A DNA stretch of 18,285 nt from an uncultured Collinsella sp. (GCA_900545555.1 UQZI01000039.1:1-18285); one strand, 5' to 3'. Positions 1-8,068 are shown, numbered from the stretch's first letter. Numbers and translations: made by a program. The notes: generated by a model not told the origin, from the sequence alone.

Positions 1-9
1 ATTGAATGA

Positions 10-37
10 GGCTCCAACGCAAGTTGGGGCCTTTTTT
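10..37 (+). terminator. Intrinsic terminator of the upstream unit
   Basis: A 9-bp stem, GGCTCCAAC (10-18) pairing with GTTGGGGCC (23-31) with one T-G wobble, encloses a GCAA loop and is followed by six T residues (32-37). This is the classical Rho-independent arrangement. It must serve a transcript entering from the left of the window. It isolates the ABC-F gene that starts 32 nt later, but I could not see a good promoter in that short gap. Confidence 0.85.
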
Positions 38-68
38 CATATAGGCACACAAGGTCAAAGGCGGCACC

Positions 69-2102
69 ATGATCCTCCTGGTCGACAAGATCGAAAAAAG
101 CTTCGGCGCTCGCGTCCTCTTTAGCGGCGCTTCCTTCCAGATAAATCCCGGCGAACGCTTTGCGCTCGTGGGCCCCAATGGCGCCGGCAAAACTACCATG
201 CTCAAGATCATCATGGGCATCGACAGCCCAGACGCTGGCCAGGTCCAGTACGCAAAGGACTGCCAGGTAGGCTATCTAGAGCAGGAAACCAACCTGGAGC
301 AAAAGGACACCACCATCCTTGCCGAGGTCATGGCTGCCGCCAAGGAAATCCGCCGTATGGGTGAGCGCGCCAACGAGCTGCAGGCCCAGATCACCGAGCT
401 CTCCGAGCAGGGCAAGGACGTCGACGCACTCCTCAACGAGTACGGCCAGGTCCAGGACCGCTTTGAGCACCTGGGCGGCTACGAGCTCGAGAGCAACGCC
501 CGCAAAATCCTGTCCGGCCTGGGCTTTAAGGTCACCGACTTTGAGCGCCCGTGCTCCGAGTTCTCGGGCGGCTGGCAGATGCGCATCGCGCTCGCCAAGC
601 TCTTCCTGCGCCATCCCGACCTGCTGCTTCTGGACGAGCCCACTAACCACCTGGACCTCGAAAGCGTCCAGTGGCTGCGCGGCTTTATAGCCAACTATGA
701 CGGCGCCGTCCTCATCGTCAGCCACGACCGCGCCTTCATGGACGCTTGCGTCGACCACGTCGCCGCACTCGAAAATCGTCGCGTGACCACTTACACCGGC
801 AACTACAGCAGCTACCTCAAGCAGCGCGAGGACAACCTTGAGCAGATGCGCGCCAAGCGCGCCGCCCAGGAGCGCGACATCGCCCACATGCAGGTCTTCG
901 TCGACAAGTTCCGCTACAAGCCCACCAAGGCAGCCCAGGCCCAGGAGCGCATCCGCAAGATCGAGCAGATCAAAAAGGAGCTTGTCATCCTACCCGAGGG
1001 CCACAAGCACATCGACTTTAAGTTCCCTGACCCACCGCGCTCCGGCGATATGGTCGTGGGCCTGGAGGGCGTCTCCAAGTCCTACGGCAACAAACACATC
1101 TACAGCGATATCGACCTCAAGCTCTACCGCGGCGAGCACGTGGCGCTCGTCGGCCCCAACGGCGCCGGCAAGTCCACGCTCATGAAGATCATCGCCGGAC
1201 TGGAGCCGCCCACCACCGGCACCCGGGACCTGGGCACCAACGTGGGCGTAGCCTACTACGCCCAGCACGCACTCGAGGGCATGACCGAGTCCAATACCGT
1301 CCTGCAAGAGATTGACACCGTCACGCCCAAGTGGACCGTGCCGCAGCAGCGCAGCCTGCTGGGCGCCTTCCTGTTTAGCGACAACGATTCCATCGAGAAG
1401 CAGGTTCGCGTCCTCTCCGGTGGCGAAAAGGCGCGTCTGGCCCTAGCAAAGATGCTCGTGGCCCCCGAGGCACTCCTGTGCCTGGACGAGCCCACCAACC
1501 ACCTAGACATCGACTCGGTGGACATGCTCGAGAACGCCCTGCAAAACTTCCCCGGTACCATCGTGCTAATCAGCCACGACGAGCACTTGGTACGCGCCGT
1601 GGCCAACCGCGTCATCGACATCCGCGATGGCAAGGTCACGGTCTACGACGGCGACTACGACTACTACCTCTACAAACGCGAGGACCTCGCGGCCCGCGCC
1701 GCCGCCGAAGCGGCAGGGGAGAGTGCGCCGGCAACGGCCAAGCCCACCAAAGCCAGCGCCGCCCAGGCCGACACCCCCGCCGCGGCGCCTAAGCCTGCCG
1801 AGGGCAAAAAGACCAAGGAGCAGAAGCGCGCCGAGGCCCAGGCCCGCGCCGCGCTCAATAAAAAGCTAAAGGGCGTGCGCAACCAGCTCAAGAAGATCGA
1901 GACGGAGCTCGACAAAAAGCGTGCCCGCTATGACGAGCTTATGGAATTGATGGCGAGCGAAGAGCTTTATGCCGATCAGGATAAGTTCAACGCCGCGCTG
2001 GGGGAATATAACGGCCTTAAGCAAGAACTGCCCAAGCTCGAGGACGAATGGCTGGAGCTTTCCACCCAGATTGAAGAGGAGACCGCGCGTGAACTCTCGT
2101 AA
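69..2102 (+). CDS. ABC-F family ATP-binding protein (ribosome-associated)
   Basis: This 677-residue protein has two ABC ATPase domains and no membrane segments, the ABC-F architecture of ribosome-binding translation factors. Domain 1 shows Walker A GPNGAGKT at 35-42, a signature FSGGW near 165-169 and Walker B with DE at 189-190 in DEPTNHLD. Domain 2 shows Walker A GPNGAGKS at 362-369, LSGGE near 449-453 and DE at 473-474. A charged linker (about 245-320) corresponds to the tRNA-interaction motif. After domain 2 an Ala/Pro/Lys-rich stretch leads to a C-terminal coiled coil (about 595-675), as in Uup/YdiF-type members. The ATG at 69 is preceded by AAAGGCGG. Known members act at the E site to free stalled ribosomes or to confer antibiotic protection. 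The subfamily, and so any resistance role, cannot be settled by eye; a housekeeping Uup/YdiF-like role is my preference. Confidence 0.93.
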   Translation: MILLVDKIEKSFGARVLFSGASFQINPGERFALVGPNGAGKTTMLKIIMGIDSPDAGQVQYAKDCQVGYLEQETNLEQKDTTILAEVMAAAKEIRRMGERANELQAQITELSEQGKDVDALLNEYGQVQDRFEHLGGYELESNARKILSGLGFKVTDFERPCSEFSGGWQMRIALAKLFLRHPDLLLLDEPTNHLDLESVQWLRGFIANYDGAVLIVSHDRAFMDACVDHVAALENRRVTTYTGNYSSYLKQREDNLEQMRAKRAAQERDIAHMQVFVDKFRYKPTKAAQAQERIRKIEQIKKELVILPEGHKHIDFKFPDPPRSGDMVVGLEGVSKSYGNKHIYSDIDLKLYRGEHVALVGPNGAGKSTLMKIIAGLEPPTTGTRDLGTNVGVAYYAQHALEGMTESNTVLQEIDTVTPKWTVPQQRSLLGAFLFSDNDSIEKQVRVLSGGEKARLALAKMLVAPEALLCLDEPTNHLDIDSVDMLENALQNFPGTIVLISHDEHLVRAVANRVIDIRDGKVTVYDGDYDYYLYKREDLAARAAAEAAGESAPATAKPTKASAAQADTPAAAPKPAEGKKTKEQKRAEAQARAALNKKLKGVRNQLKKIETELDKKRARYDELMELMASEELYADQDKFNAALGEYNGLKQELPKLEDEWLELSTQIEEETARELS

Positions 2103-2385
2103 GGCCGCTGCCGTGGCGATGAGCATCATCGCCATCGCGTGCCGCATCTGCGGCATCTTTATGAGCGCTATGACCGTGCTGCTGTGCTTTAGCGGCCTCA
2201 CCGCCAAGCTGCAGATTGTCGGCTTTGTCGTCGAGCTTTCGCGCGCACTGCCGAGTGCCATCGCCGGCTACGGCGTCATCACGTCGCCCTTTGGCGGCGT
2301 CTTCCGCCTGGATTACGCCATCGTCGCTGTCATCCTGTTTGTGGCCGACTACCTGCTCACGCGCGCCTCGCGCCGCGTCCGCTAG
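2089..2385 (+). CDS. Small hypothetical membrane protein (98 aa)
   Basis: I do not recognise a family. The start chosen is GTG at 2089, because GAGGAG lies about 8 nt upstream (2075-2080) inside the end of the ABC-F gene. This gives a 14-nt overlap with that gene and suggests translational coupling. An internal ATG at 2119 is the alternative. The product is very hydrophobic: a segment near residues 8-35, a middle hydrophobic stretch near 40-55, and a final helix near 74-90 followed by a basic tail (RASRRVR). This fits two or three membrane helices with a cytoplasmic positive C-terminus. The next gene, an intramembrane protease, starts 9 nt after its stop, so the two could be made together, but nothing in the sequence proves a functional link. 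Confidence 0.72.
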   Translation: MNSRKAAAVAMSIIAIACRICGIFMSAMTVLLCFSGLTAKLQIVGFVVELSRALPSAIAGYGVITSPFGGVFRLDYAIVAVILFVADYLLTRASRRVR

Positions 2386-2394
2386 GGGAGCGCC

Positions 2395-3078
2395 ATGTCC
2401 AGCAGCTACCTCATGAACCTGCTTGCCAGCGCCGTCGCCGTCATCGTGGGCATCGTTATCCACGAGAGTGCGCACGCCGCCGCAGCCTGGGCGCTCGGCG
2501 ACAAGACGGCCCGTTCGCGCGGCCGCGTGTCGCTCAACCCGCTTAACCATATCGACCCGTTTGGCACCATCATCCTGCCGCTGCTCATGCTCGCGGCCGG
2601 CGGTCCCGTGTTCGCCTTCGCCAAGCCCGTGCCGGTCTACCTCAACAACCTCAAGCACCCCAAGCGTGACGAGGTCCTGGTGAGTGCGGCCGGCCCCGCA
2701 TCGAACATCGCACTCGCGTGCCTCGCGGCCGCCCTCATGCACGCAACGTACGGCAACCTCTACACCAGCATGTCCTTTGCCGTAGCATCACAGATCATGA
2801 ACTTCGGCGCCACCTTTATCGTGGTCAACCTGTCACTCGCGTTCTTCAACCTCATCCCGATCCCGCCACTCGACGGTTCGTCGATCATCGTGCCCTTCCT
2901 CAAAGGCAAGGCGCTCTACAACTACTACCACCTGCAGCAATACGCCATGCCCATACTCATCATTGTGCTGTATCTGCTGCCCATGTGGACCGGCATCGAC
3001 GTGATCGGCCGCTATTTCGACGTTACCGTGTATCCGCTCGCTGAGCAGCTGCTCAACTTCGCAATCGCCGGCATCTAA
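2395..3078 (+). CDS. Site-2 protease family (M50) intramembrane metalloprotease
   Basis: This 227-residue polytopic membrane protein carries the zinc-protease motif HESAH (HExxH, residues 23-27) in its first helix. The second M50 motif is NLIPIPPLDG, with the third zinc ligand Asp160. Between them is the family's NPLNHIDPFG segment. It is a minimal M50B protease without an inserted PDZ domain. Members cut transmembrane substrates such as anti-sigma factors; the substrate here is unknown. The ATG at 2395 has GGGGAG (2385-2390) only 4 nt upstream. The placement directly before scpA, scpB and rluB is a recurring arrangement in Clostridia and Actinobacteria, from general knowledge of these genomes. 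An 84-nt gap separates it from scpA, one of the two largest gaps in the block. Confidence 0.9.
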   Translation: MSSSYLMNLLASAVAVIVGIVIHESAHAAAAWALGDKTARSRGRVSLNPLNHIDPFGTIILPLLMLAAGGPVFAFAKPVPVYLNNLKHPKRDEVLVSAAGPASNIALACLAAALMHATYGNLYTSMSFAVASQIMNFGATFIVVNLSLAFFNLIPIPPLDGSSIIVPFLKGKALYNYYHLQQYAMPILIIVLYLLPMWTGIDVIGRYFDVTVYPLAEQLLNFAIAGI

Positions 3079-3086
3079 GGTAAACT
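3058..3086 (+). promoter_or_regulatory. Possible weak promoter for scpA
   Basis: TTCGCA (3058-3063) and TAAACT (3081-3086) are separated by 17 nt. Each matches the sigma-70 consensus at four of six positions. Transcription would begin near 3093, just at the leader hairpin. The match is weak and the call rests mainly on spacing and on this being one of the few real gaps in the gene block. Confidence 0.2.
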
Positions 3087-3093
3087 TACAGGT

Positions 3094-3112
3094 CGACCGT
3101 GCAAAACGGTCG
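3094..3112 (+). promoter_or_regulatory. Hairpin in the leader before scpA
   Basis: CGACCGT (3094-3100) pairs perfectly with ACGGTCG (3106-3112) around a 5-nt loop. No T-tract follows, so it is not a standard intrinsic terminator. It lies 50 nt before the scpA start codon. It could be an mRNA-stabilising 5' hairpin, a processing site or an operator. I can support only its existence. Confidence 0.45.
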
Positions 3113-3162
3113 TAACATGCACCCAAACCGCGCCGCGAAGGCGCCGTCAAAGGAGGTCGAAG

Positions 3163-3975
3163 ATGTCGTATCGCGTGTCGACGCAGGTCTACAGCGGACC
3201 GTTCGACCTGCTGCTGCAGCTGGTAACCCGCCAAAAAGTAGATATCGGCGCCATCTCCATTAGCGAGGTGGCCGAGCAGTACCTTGCCGAGGCCGAGCGC
3301 ATCGAGGCGCTGGACCTGGACGTGGCGAGCGACTTTTTGCTGGTCGCGGCAACCCTTTTGGACATCAAGGCCGCCTCTCTGGTACCGCAGGAGGCCCCGC
3401 GCAAAGTCGATGACGACGATGACGAGTTCGACGAAGACCTCGAGGAGCTCAGTACGCTCGACGGCGACGCCCTGCGCGAGGTCCTGATTCAGCGCCTGAT
3501 TGCTTACAAGCAGTTTAAGGGCGCGGCGGCAGCCCTTGGCGCGCGGATGCAGGCCGAAAGCCGTATGCATCCGCGTGTGGCCGGCCCCGACCCGGAGTTT
3601 TTGGGCCTCATGCCCGACTACCTGGCTGGCATCACCCTGCGCGGCCTGGCCGTCATCTGCGCCGACCTGGACGGCAAGCGCCAGACCTTCTTACTGGAGG
3701 CCGAGCACGTGGCGCCGCATCGCGTTCCGCTCGACCTGACCGTGGCCTCAGTCGACCGCTTTACCATGGCGCACCAAACCTGCACCTTCCGCGAGCTGTT
3801 GGACGGCGACGCCACCACCGAGCAGCTCGTCGTTACCTTCCTGGCCATGCTCGAGCTCGCCAAGCGCGGCTCGCTCACGCTGAGCCAGGACGAGATCTTC
3901 GGAACCATCTGCATCAACCGAGTCGAGGGCGCCGAGGCATACGTGCCCGGCGATGGCCCCGAGCTCACCGAATAG
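3163..3975 (+). CDS. scpA: Segregation and condensation protein A (ScpA kleisin)
   Basis: This 270-residue protein is the kleisin subunit that links the heads of the SMC dimer with ScpB to build the bacterial condensin. The N-terminus has the diagnostic YSGPFDLLLQLV segment (about 10-21) followed by VDIGAISISEVAEQYL, the part that binds the SMC neck. A strongly acidic linker (DDDDDEFDEDLEEL, about 83-96) precedes the middle region. The C-terminal winged helix (about 190-265) ends with the usual 'ELAKRGSLTLSQDEIFGTI' type sequence that contacts the SMC cap. The start is clear: AAAGGAGGT (3149-3156) sits 6 nt before the ATG, the strongest ribosome-binding site in this area. scpB follows after 11 nt. 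The SMC gene itself is not in the window. Confidence 0.95.
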   Translation: MSYRVSTQVYSGPFDLLLQLVTRQKVDIGAISISEVAEQYLAEAERIEALDLDVASDFLLVAATLLDIKAASLVPQEAPRKVDDDDDEFDEDLEELSTLDGDALREVLIQRLIAYKQFKGAAAALGARMQAESRMHPRVAGPDPEFLGLMPDYLAGITLRGLAVICADLDGKRQTFLLEAEHVAPHRVPLDLTVASVDRFTMAHQTCTFRELLDGDATTEQLVVTFLAMLELAKRGSLTLSQDEIFGTICINRVEGAEAYVPGDGPELTE

Positions 3976-3986
3976 GAGCGGCAACC

Positions 3987-4715
3987 ATGTCAACCCTTTC
4001 CACGCTGGAGGCAAACAGCCTCAAAGGCGCCCTCGAGGCGCTCCTGCTGGTGTCGAGCGATCCGGTGAGCGCGCCTGCGCTGGCAGGTGCGCTAGATATC
4101 GCCCCCGGCGAATGCGCATCGCTGCTCGCCGAGCTCAAGGTTGAGTACGAGGAAGCCAACCGCGGCTTTCAGCTGCGCGAGGTCGCCGGCGGCTGGCGCC
4201 TGTTTACGCATCCCGCCTACCACGATGTGGTCGAGGCCTATGTGTTGAGCTGGGACACGCAAAAGCTGTCGCAGGCGGCGCTCGAAACCCTGGCCGTCAT
4301 CGCATACCACCAGCCCGTGACGCGCGAGGTGGTCAAAGGCATCCGCGGCGTCAACTCCGACGGCGTCATCGCATCGCTCGTGGACAAGGGTCTGGTGCGC
4401 GAGCTCGGTCGCGACCCCCAGCGCGGTCAGGCGATCATCTACGGCACGACCAACGCCTTCTTGGAAAAGTTCGGTCTGCGGTCCACCCGCGACCTGCCCG
4501 ACCTGGAGCAGTTTGCCCCCGACGAGCAATCGCGACAATTTATCCGCGAGCGTCTGAGCGGCCGCAGCATTCAGTCCACGCTCGAGGAGCAAGCCGAGGA
4601 CCTGGACGAAGAGCGCGAACTGCTCGATACCGATGTTGAAGATGTTGAGGCAGTCGAGGACTTGGAGACCCTGGTCGTCGACGAGACCTCGGAGGATTTA
4701 CATGACGAGAACTAA
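3987..4715 (+). CDS. scpB: Segregation and condensation protein B (ScpB)
   Basis: This 242-residue protein is the ScpA/SMC partner. It has two winged-helix domains. The first begins LEALLLVSSDPVSAPALAGAL. The second carries the hallmark stretch around residues 100-165, with LAVIAYHQPVTR, IRGVNSDGVIASL and YGTTNAFLEKFGL. The C-terminal 40 or so residues are very acidic (Glu/Asp-rich) and likely disordered. Its ATG follows AGGAG (3975-3979 region) with 11 nt between genes. The 3' end overlaps the start of the next gene by 14 nt. ScpB dimers bridge ScpA during loop extrusion and chromosome segregation. Confidence 0.95.
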   Translation: MSTLSTLEANSLKGALEALLLVSSDPVSAPALAGALDIAPGECASLLAELKVEYEEANRGFQLREVAGGWRLFTHPAYHDVVEAYVLSWDTQKLSQAALETLAVIAYHQPVTREVVKGIRGVNSDGVIASLVDKGLVRELGRDPQRGQAIIYGTTNAFLEKFGLRSTRDLPDLEQFAPDEQSRQFIRERLSGRSIQSTLEEQAEDLDEERELLDTDVEDVEAVEDLETLVVDETSEDLHDEN

Positions 4716-5679
4716 CGAAGTAGGGGAGACGCGCGCCGGCGCTGCGGTGCCCAACGCGGATACGCACGAGTCCGACGCCCAGCCCGTCTACCCGCATACC
4801 ATGCGCCTGCAGCGCTTTTTGGCGCGCGCGGGCGTGGCGAGCCGCCGCGGGTCGGAGGACCTGATGACCGCCGGCCGCGTGACTGTTAACGGCGAGGTCG
4901 CGACCGAGCTGGGCACCAAGGTCGACGTCGACCGCGACCATATCGAGGTCGATGGCATGTCCGTCATGCTCAACCAGGGCGCCGTGTACCTGATGCTCTA
5001 CAAGCCGACCGGCTACCTCACCACCATGAGCGACCCGCAGGAGCGCCCTTGCGTGGCCGACCTGGTCCCGCGCGACCGATTTCCGGGGCTCTTCCCGGTG
5101 GGTCGCCTGGACCGCGACACCACAGGCCTTTTGCTCTTTACCACCGACGGCAACCTGTCGCAGGACCTGCTGCACCCCAGCAAGCACGTCTACAAGACCT
5201 ACCAGGCACTCGTTGACGGCCGCCTGACCGATCTCGACTTGGAACCGCTCCGCCGCGGTATCGAGCTCGACGATGGCCTGTGCCAGCCGGCAATCTGCCG
5301 CGTCATCAACGCGCGCGAGGCCGAGGCCGTAGCTCCCCAAGGCGTCAAGCCCGGCACCACCGCCGTGGAGGTCATCATCCGCGAGGGTCGCAAGAACCAG
5401 GTCAAGCGCATGCTGAACAAGATCCACCATCCGGTAATCCGCCTGCATCGCTGCAACTTTGCCGGCCTTGAGCTCGAGGGCGTGGCCAAGGGCTCGTGGC
5501 GCGAGCTCACCGACCGCGAGGTGCAGATCCTCAAGGCCGGCGGCATCCCGCCCAAGCAGGCGAGCGCCAAGAGCAACGGCGGCAAGCCCCAAGACACGCC
5601 CGCCAGCCGCACGCGTCACCACGGCAGCCACGGCTCCGCACCCAAGCGCAACACCTACCGTGAGCGCTACACAGGCTAG
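4702..5679 (+). CDS. rluB: RluB/RsuA-type rRNA pseudouridine synthase
   Basis: This 325-residue enzyme isomerises a uridine in rRNA to pseudouridine. An S4 RNA-binding domain (starting MRLQRFLARAGVASRRGSE, about residues 34-80) precedes the catalytic domain. Motif II is GRLDRDTTGLLLFTTDG with the catalytic Asp at about 137. The KNQVKRML motif is also present. The ATG at 4702 is chosen because GGAGG (4691-4695) lies 6 nt upstream; a longer in-frame extension inside scpB lacks this. The reading frame therefore overlaps scpB by 14 nt. The last 40 residues are basic, low-complexity and probably disordered, adding RNA affinity. Position next to scpAB is the classical rluB context. RsuA or RluF specificity cannot be excluded from sequence alone, so the target (23S helix 89 region for RluB) is inference. 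Confidence 0.88.
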   Translation: MTRTNEVGETRAGAAVPNADTHESDAQPVYPHTMRLQRFLARAGVASRRGSEDLMTAGRVTVNGEVATELGTKVDVDRDHIEVDGMSVMLNQGAVYLMLYKPTGYLTTMSDPQERPCVADLVPRDRFPGLFPVGRLDRDTTGLLLFTTDGNLSQDLLHPSKHVYKTYQALVDGRLTDLDLEPLRRGIELDDGLCQPAICRVINAREAEAVAPQGVKPGTTAVEVIIREGRKNQVKRMLNKIHHPVIRLHRCNFAGLELEGVAKGSWRELTDREVQILKAGGIPPKQASAKSNGGKPQDTPASRTRHHGSHGSAPKRNTYRERYTG

Positions 5680-5745
5680 GCAACCCGCCGCGCCCCAGCA
5701 CCCGCGAACCATACCAGCACGTCAACCATCGAAAGGAAGCATTGC

Positions 5746-6432
5746 ATGATCGTCGCCATCGACGGCCCCGCCGGTTCCGGCAAGTCCACCATCGCCAAGG
5801 AGATCGCCCGCCAGCTGGGCTTTAACAAGCTCGACACGGGCGCCATGTATCGCGCCGTCACCTTCGCCGCTCTCGATCGCGGCATCGATCTGGACGACGA
5901 GACGGCCATCGACGCCCTCGCCAAGCAAATCGAGATTCGCTTTACCAACGGCACCGGCGAGGATACGCGCCTGACCATTGACGGCCAGGACGCTTCGGCT
6001 GCCATTCGTACCCCGCAGGTCGACGCCAACGTATCCAAGGTCTCGGCCTACCCGGGCGTGCGCGCCGCCATGCTCATTCACCAGCGCCGAGCCGCTGAGG
6101 ACCGCGATATCGTGGCCGAGGGTCGCGACATCGGAACCGTCGTGTTCCCCAACGCGCAGGTCAAGGTCTTCCTGACCGCCGACCCGCGCGAGCGCGCCCG
6201 CCGCCGCGTGCTGCAGCGTCACCAAAACGACGCCCAGCCGCTTACTGCCGAGCAGCTCGAGGCCGAGGTTGACGAGACTCTCGACGCCCTTAAGCAGCGC
6301 GACAAGCTTGACAGCAGCCGCGAGGTCGCGCCGCTCGTGCCCGCCGAGGACGCCGTGCACGTTGACTCCACCGCCCATACCATCGACGAGGTCGTCCGCA
6401 TTATTGAGGACCTCATCAACCAAAGGAGGTAG
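5746..6432 (+). CDS. cmk: (d)CMP kinase
   Basis: This 228-residue cytosolic kinase phosphorylates CMP and dCMP to the diphosphates, feeding CTP and dCTP pools and recycling CMP released in phospholipid synthesis. The P-loop is GPAGSGKST at residues 7-15. It is followed by the typical LDTGAMYRAVT segment (about 29-39), which contacts the nucleotide. The CMP-binding insert region holds the GRDIGTVVFP motif, and the LID contains RERARRR. Length fits the bacterial family (about 220-230). AAAGGA upstream supports the ATG. A 66-nt gap before it is the second largest in the block, but I see no terminator or good promoter there. plsC begins 3 nt after its stop. Confidence 0.95.
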   Translation: MIVAIDGPAGSGKSTIAKEIARQLGFNKLDTGAMYRAVTFAALDRGIDLDDETAIDALAKQIEIRFTNGTGEDTRLTIDGQDASAAIRTPQVDANVSKVSAYPGVRAAMLIHQRRAAEDRDIVAEGRDIGTVVFPNAQVKVFLTADPRERARRRVLQRHQNDAQPLTAEQLEAEVDETLDALKQRDKLDSSREVAPLVPAEDAVHVDSTAHTIDEVVRIIEDLINQRR

Positions 6433-6435
6433 CCC

Positions 6436-7164
6436 ATGCGCCTGTTTAAGCAGACGCCCGAGGACTATTACAACGCCCCTTATGCAGAGTTCCCAGCGCT
6501 CATCCGCGGCACCGTCGTCGTAGTCATGGCCATCCTTTGGACCTTCTCCAAGCTCATGTGGCGTTGGAAGGTCGAGGACGCTGACCTGCTGTTTGAGCGC
6601 CAGGAAGGCCGCGGCAGCGTGGTCATCTGCAACCACACCTCGATGGCCGAGCTCTTGGCCGTGGAGACGGCGCTGTTCTTTGGGGGCCGCCGCATTCGTC
6701 CCATCTTTAAGTCCGAGTTCGCCAAGAGCAAAATTGTGCGCTGGGCCTTTAGCCGCGTTGGCGGCATCCCCGTGGAGCGTGGTACTGCCGATATGAAGTG
6801 TCTGCGCGCCGCCCAGCATGCGCTGCAACGCGGCGAGGACGTCCTGATCTTCCCCGAGGGCACGCGCATCCGCTCGCGCGAGATCAAGCCCGAGGTCCAC
6901 GGCGGTTTTGCGCTCATCGCTCAGATGGGCAAGGCGCCCGTCAACCCGCTCGCCATCTGCGGCTGGTCCGACATCACGCCTGCAGGCAAAAAGCTCATGC
7001 GTCCCAAGAAGTGCTGGATCCGCGCCGGCAAGGCAGTCTCGCTTTCCGACGCACCGGCCGGGCTTAAGCGCACGGAGCGCCTGACATGGTTTGAATCCGA
7101 GGCCATGAACCGCGTCTATAAGATGCGCGACGAGCTGTGCGCCGAGCATCCGGGCAGGTTCTAG
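6436..7164 (+). CDS. plsC: PlsC-type 1-acylglycerol-3-phosphate acyltransferase
   Basis: This 242-residue membrane-bound enzyme should acylate lysophosphatidate to phosphatidate. A hydrophobic segment at about 26-46 could anchor it. Acyltransferase block III is FPEGTR (139-144). Block II is GGIPVERG, with Glu114-Arg115. Block I is unusual: NHTSMAE gives His67 and Glu72, so the normal HX4D catalytic pair is HX4E here. The start has a near-perfect AAAGGAGGT (6422-6430) that overlaps the cmk stop codon. The next gene, ispH, starts 3 nt after this stop. Together with plsY and gpsA further on, the block holds the whole route from dihydroxyacetone phosphate to phosphatidate. A different acyl acceptor is possible, since PlsC-like proteins diversify easily. 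Confidence 0.85.
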   Translation: MRLFKQTPEDYYNAPYAEFPALIRGTVVVVMAILWTFSKLMWRWKVEDADLLFERQEGRGSVVICNHTSMAELLAVETALFFGGRRIRPIFKSEFAKSKIVRWAFSRVGGIPVERGTADMKCLRAAQHALQRGEDVLIFPEGTRIRSREIKPEVHGGFALIAQMGKAPVNPLAICGWSDITPAGKKLMRPKKCWIRAGKAVSLSDAPAGLKRTERLTWFESEAMNRVYKMRDELCAEHPGRF

Positions 7165-7166
7165 CC

Positions 7167-8066
7167 ATGAACGAGAACGTGACGAACACCGCCGCGACTG
7201 GGACCGACCAGGCAACCGCGCCTACCATCGAGATCGCCGCCCACGCCGGCACCTGCTACGGCGTACAGCGTGCGCTCGATATGGCGCTAGCCGCCGCGCC
7301 GCAGGCAGGGGAGTGCAATCAGGTCCACACCTTGGGCCCGCTCATTCATAACCCCATCGTGGTACGCGAGCTCGCCGAGGCAGGCGTCGGTCTGTCCGAG
7401 ACCCTGGACAACGCAGCATCGGGCACCGTGATCATCCGCGCCCACGGCGTGGTGCCGCAGGTGATCGATGCTGCCCGCAAGCGCGGCCTTAACGTCGTCG
7501 ACGCCACCTGCCCCTACGTGAAGAAGGTACATGTGGCAGCCGAGCGCCTGGTGCGCGAAGGCTACCGCGTGATCGTCGTGGGCGAGCCGGGTCACCCCGA
7601 GGTCGAGGGCATTCTTGGCCACGCTGGTGATGACGCTCAAGTCGTGAGTTGTGCTGCCGATGCGGACGCGCTGCCACTCAAGGGCAAGGTGGGTCTGGTT
7701 GTGCAGACCACCCAGACCGCGCAGAACCTGGCCGAGGTTGTGGCCTCCATCACCCCGCGCGCGCAGGAACTGCGTGTGATCAACACCATTTGCGCAGCCA
7801 CGAGCGAGCGCCAGCAGGCAGCCGAAACCCTCGCCAACCGCTGCGACTGCATGGTCGTCGTGGGCGGCAAAAATTCGGGCAACACGCGTCGCCTGGCACA
7901 GATCTGCGCTGATGCCTGTGAGCACACACATCACATCGAGGAAGCTTCCGAGCTCCAGGCCGCGTGGTTTAACGACGCTCGCCACATCGGCATCACCGCC
8001 GGAGCCTCCACCCCGCAAGAACACATCGAGCGCGCCGTCGCGCGCATCAAGGAGCTTTGCCGCTAA
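7167..8066 (+). CDS. ispH: 4-hydroxy-3-methylbut-2-enyl diphosphate reductase (IspH/LytB)
   Basis: This 299-residue iron-sulfur enzyme makes IPP and DMAPP in the last step of the MEP pathway. The three Cys ligands of the cluster are visible: Cys30 in AGTCYGVQRAL, Cys115 in DATCPYVKKVH and Cys209 in NTICAATSERQ. Other hallmarks are VHTLGPLIHNPIVV, IIRAHGV, VGEPGHPEVEG and GGKNSGNTRRL. It has about 18 extra Thr/Ala-rich residues at the N-terminus relative to the usual start. The ATG at 7167 is only 2 nt after the plsC stop, with a modest GGCAGG upstream, so coupling is likely. There is no C-terminal S1 ribosomal domain, unlike the IspH-RpsA fusions known in some Clostridia. Confidence 0.95.
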   Translation: MNENVTNTAATGTDQATAPTIEIAAHAGTCYGVQRALDMALAAAPQAGECNQVHTLGPLIHNPIVVRELAEAGVGLSETLDNAASGTVIIRAHGVVPQVIDAARKRGLNVVDATCPYVKKVHVAAERLVREGYRVIVVGEPGHPEVEGILGHAGDDAQVVSCAADADALPLKGKVGLVVQTTQTAQNLAEVVASITPRAQELRVINTICAATSERQQAAETLANRCDCMVVVGGKNSGNTRRLAQICADACEHTHHIEEASELQAAWFNDARHIGITAGASTPQEHIERAVARIKELCR

Positions 8067-8068
8067 CC

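Noticed and set aside
4540..5712. 390-codon minus-strand open frame opposite rluB
   Set aside because: Antisense to an intact pseudouridine synthase; composition typical of a GC-driven shadow frame.
5722..7215. 497-codon minus-strand open frame opposite cmk and plsC
   Set aside because: It is a shadow of two well-recognised genes, is rich in Gly/Ala/Val/Asp/His without domain motifs, and has no ribosome-binding site.
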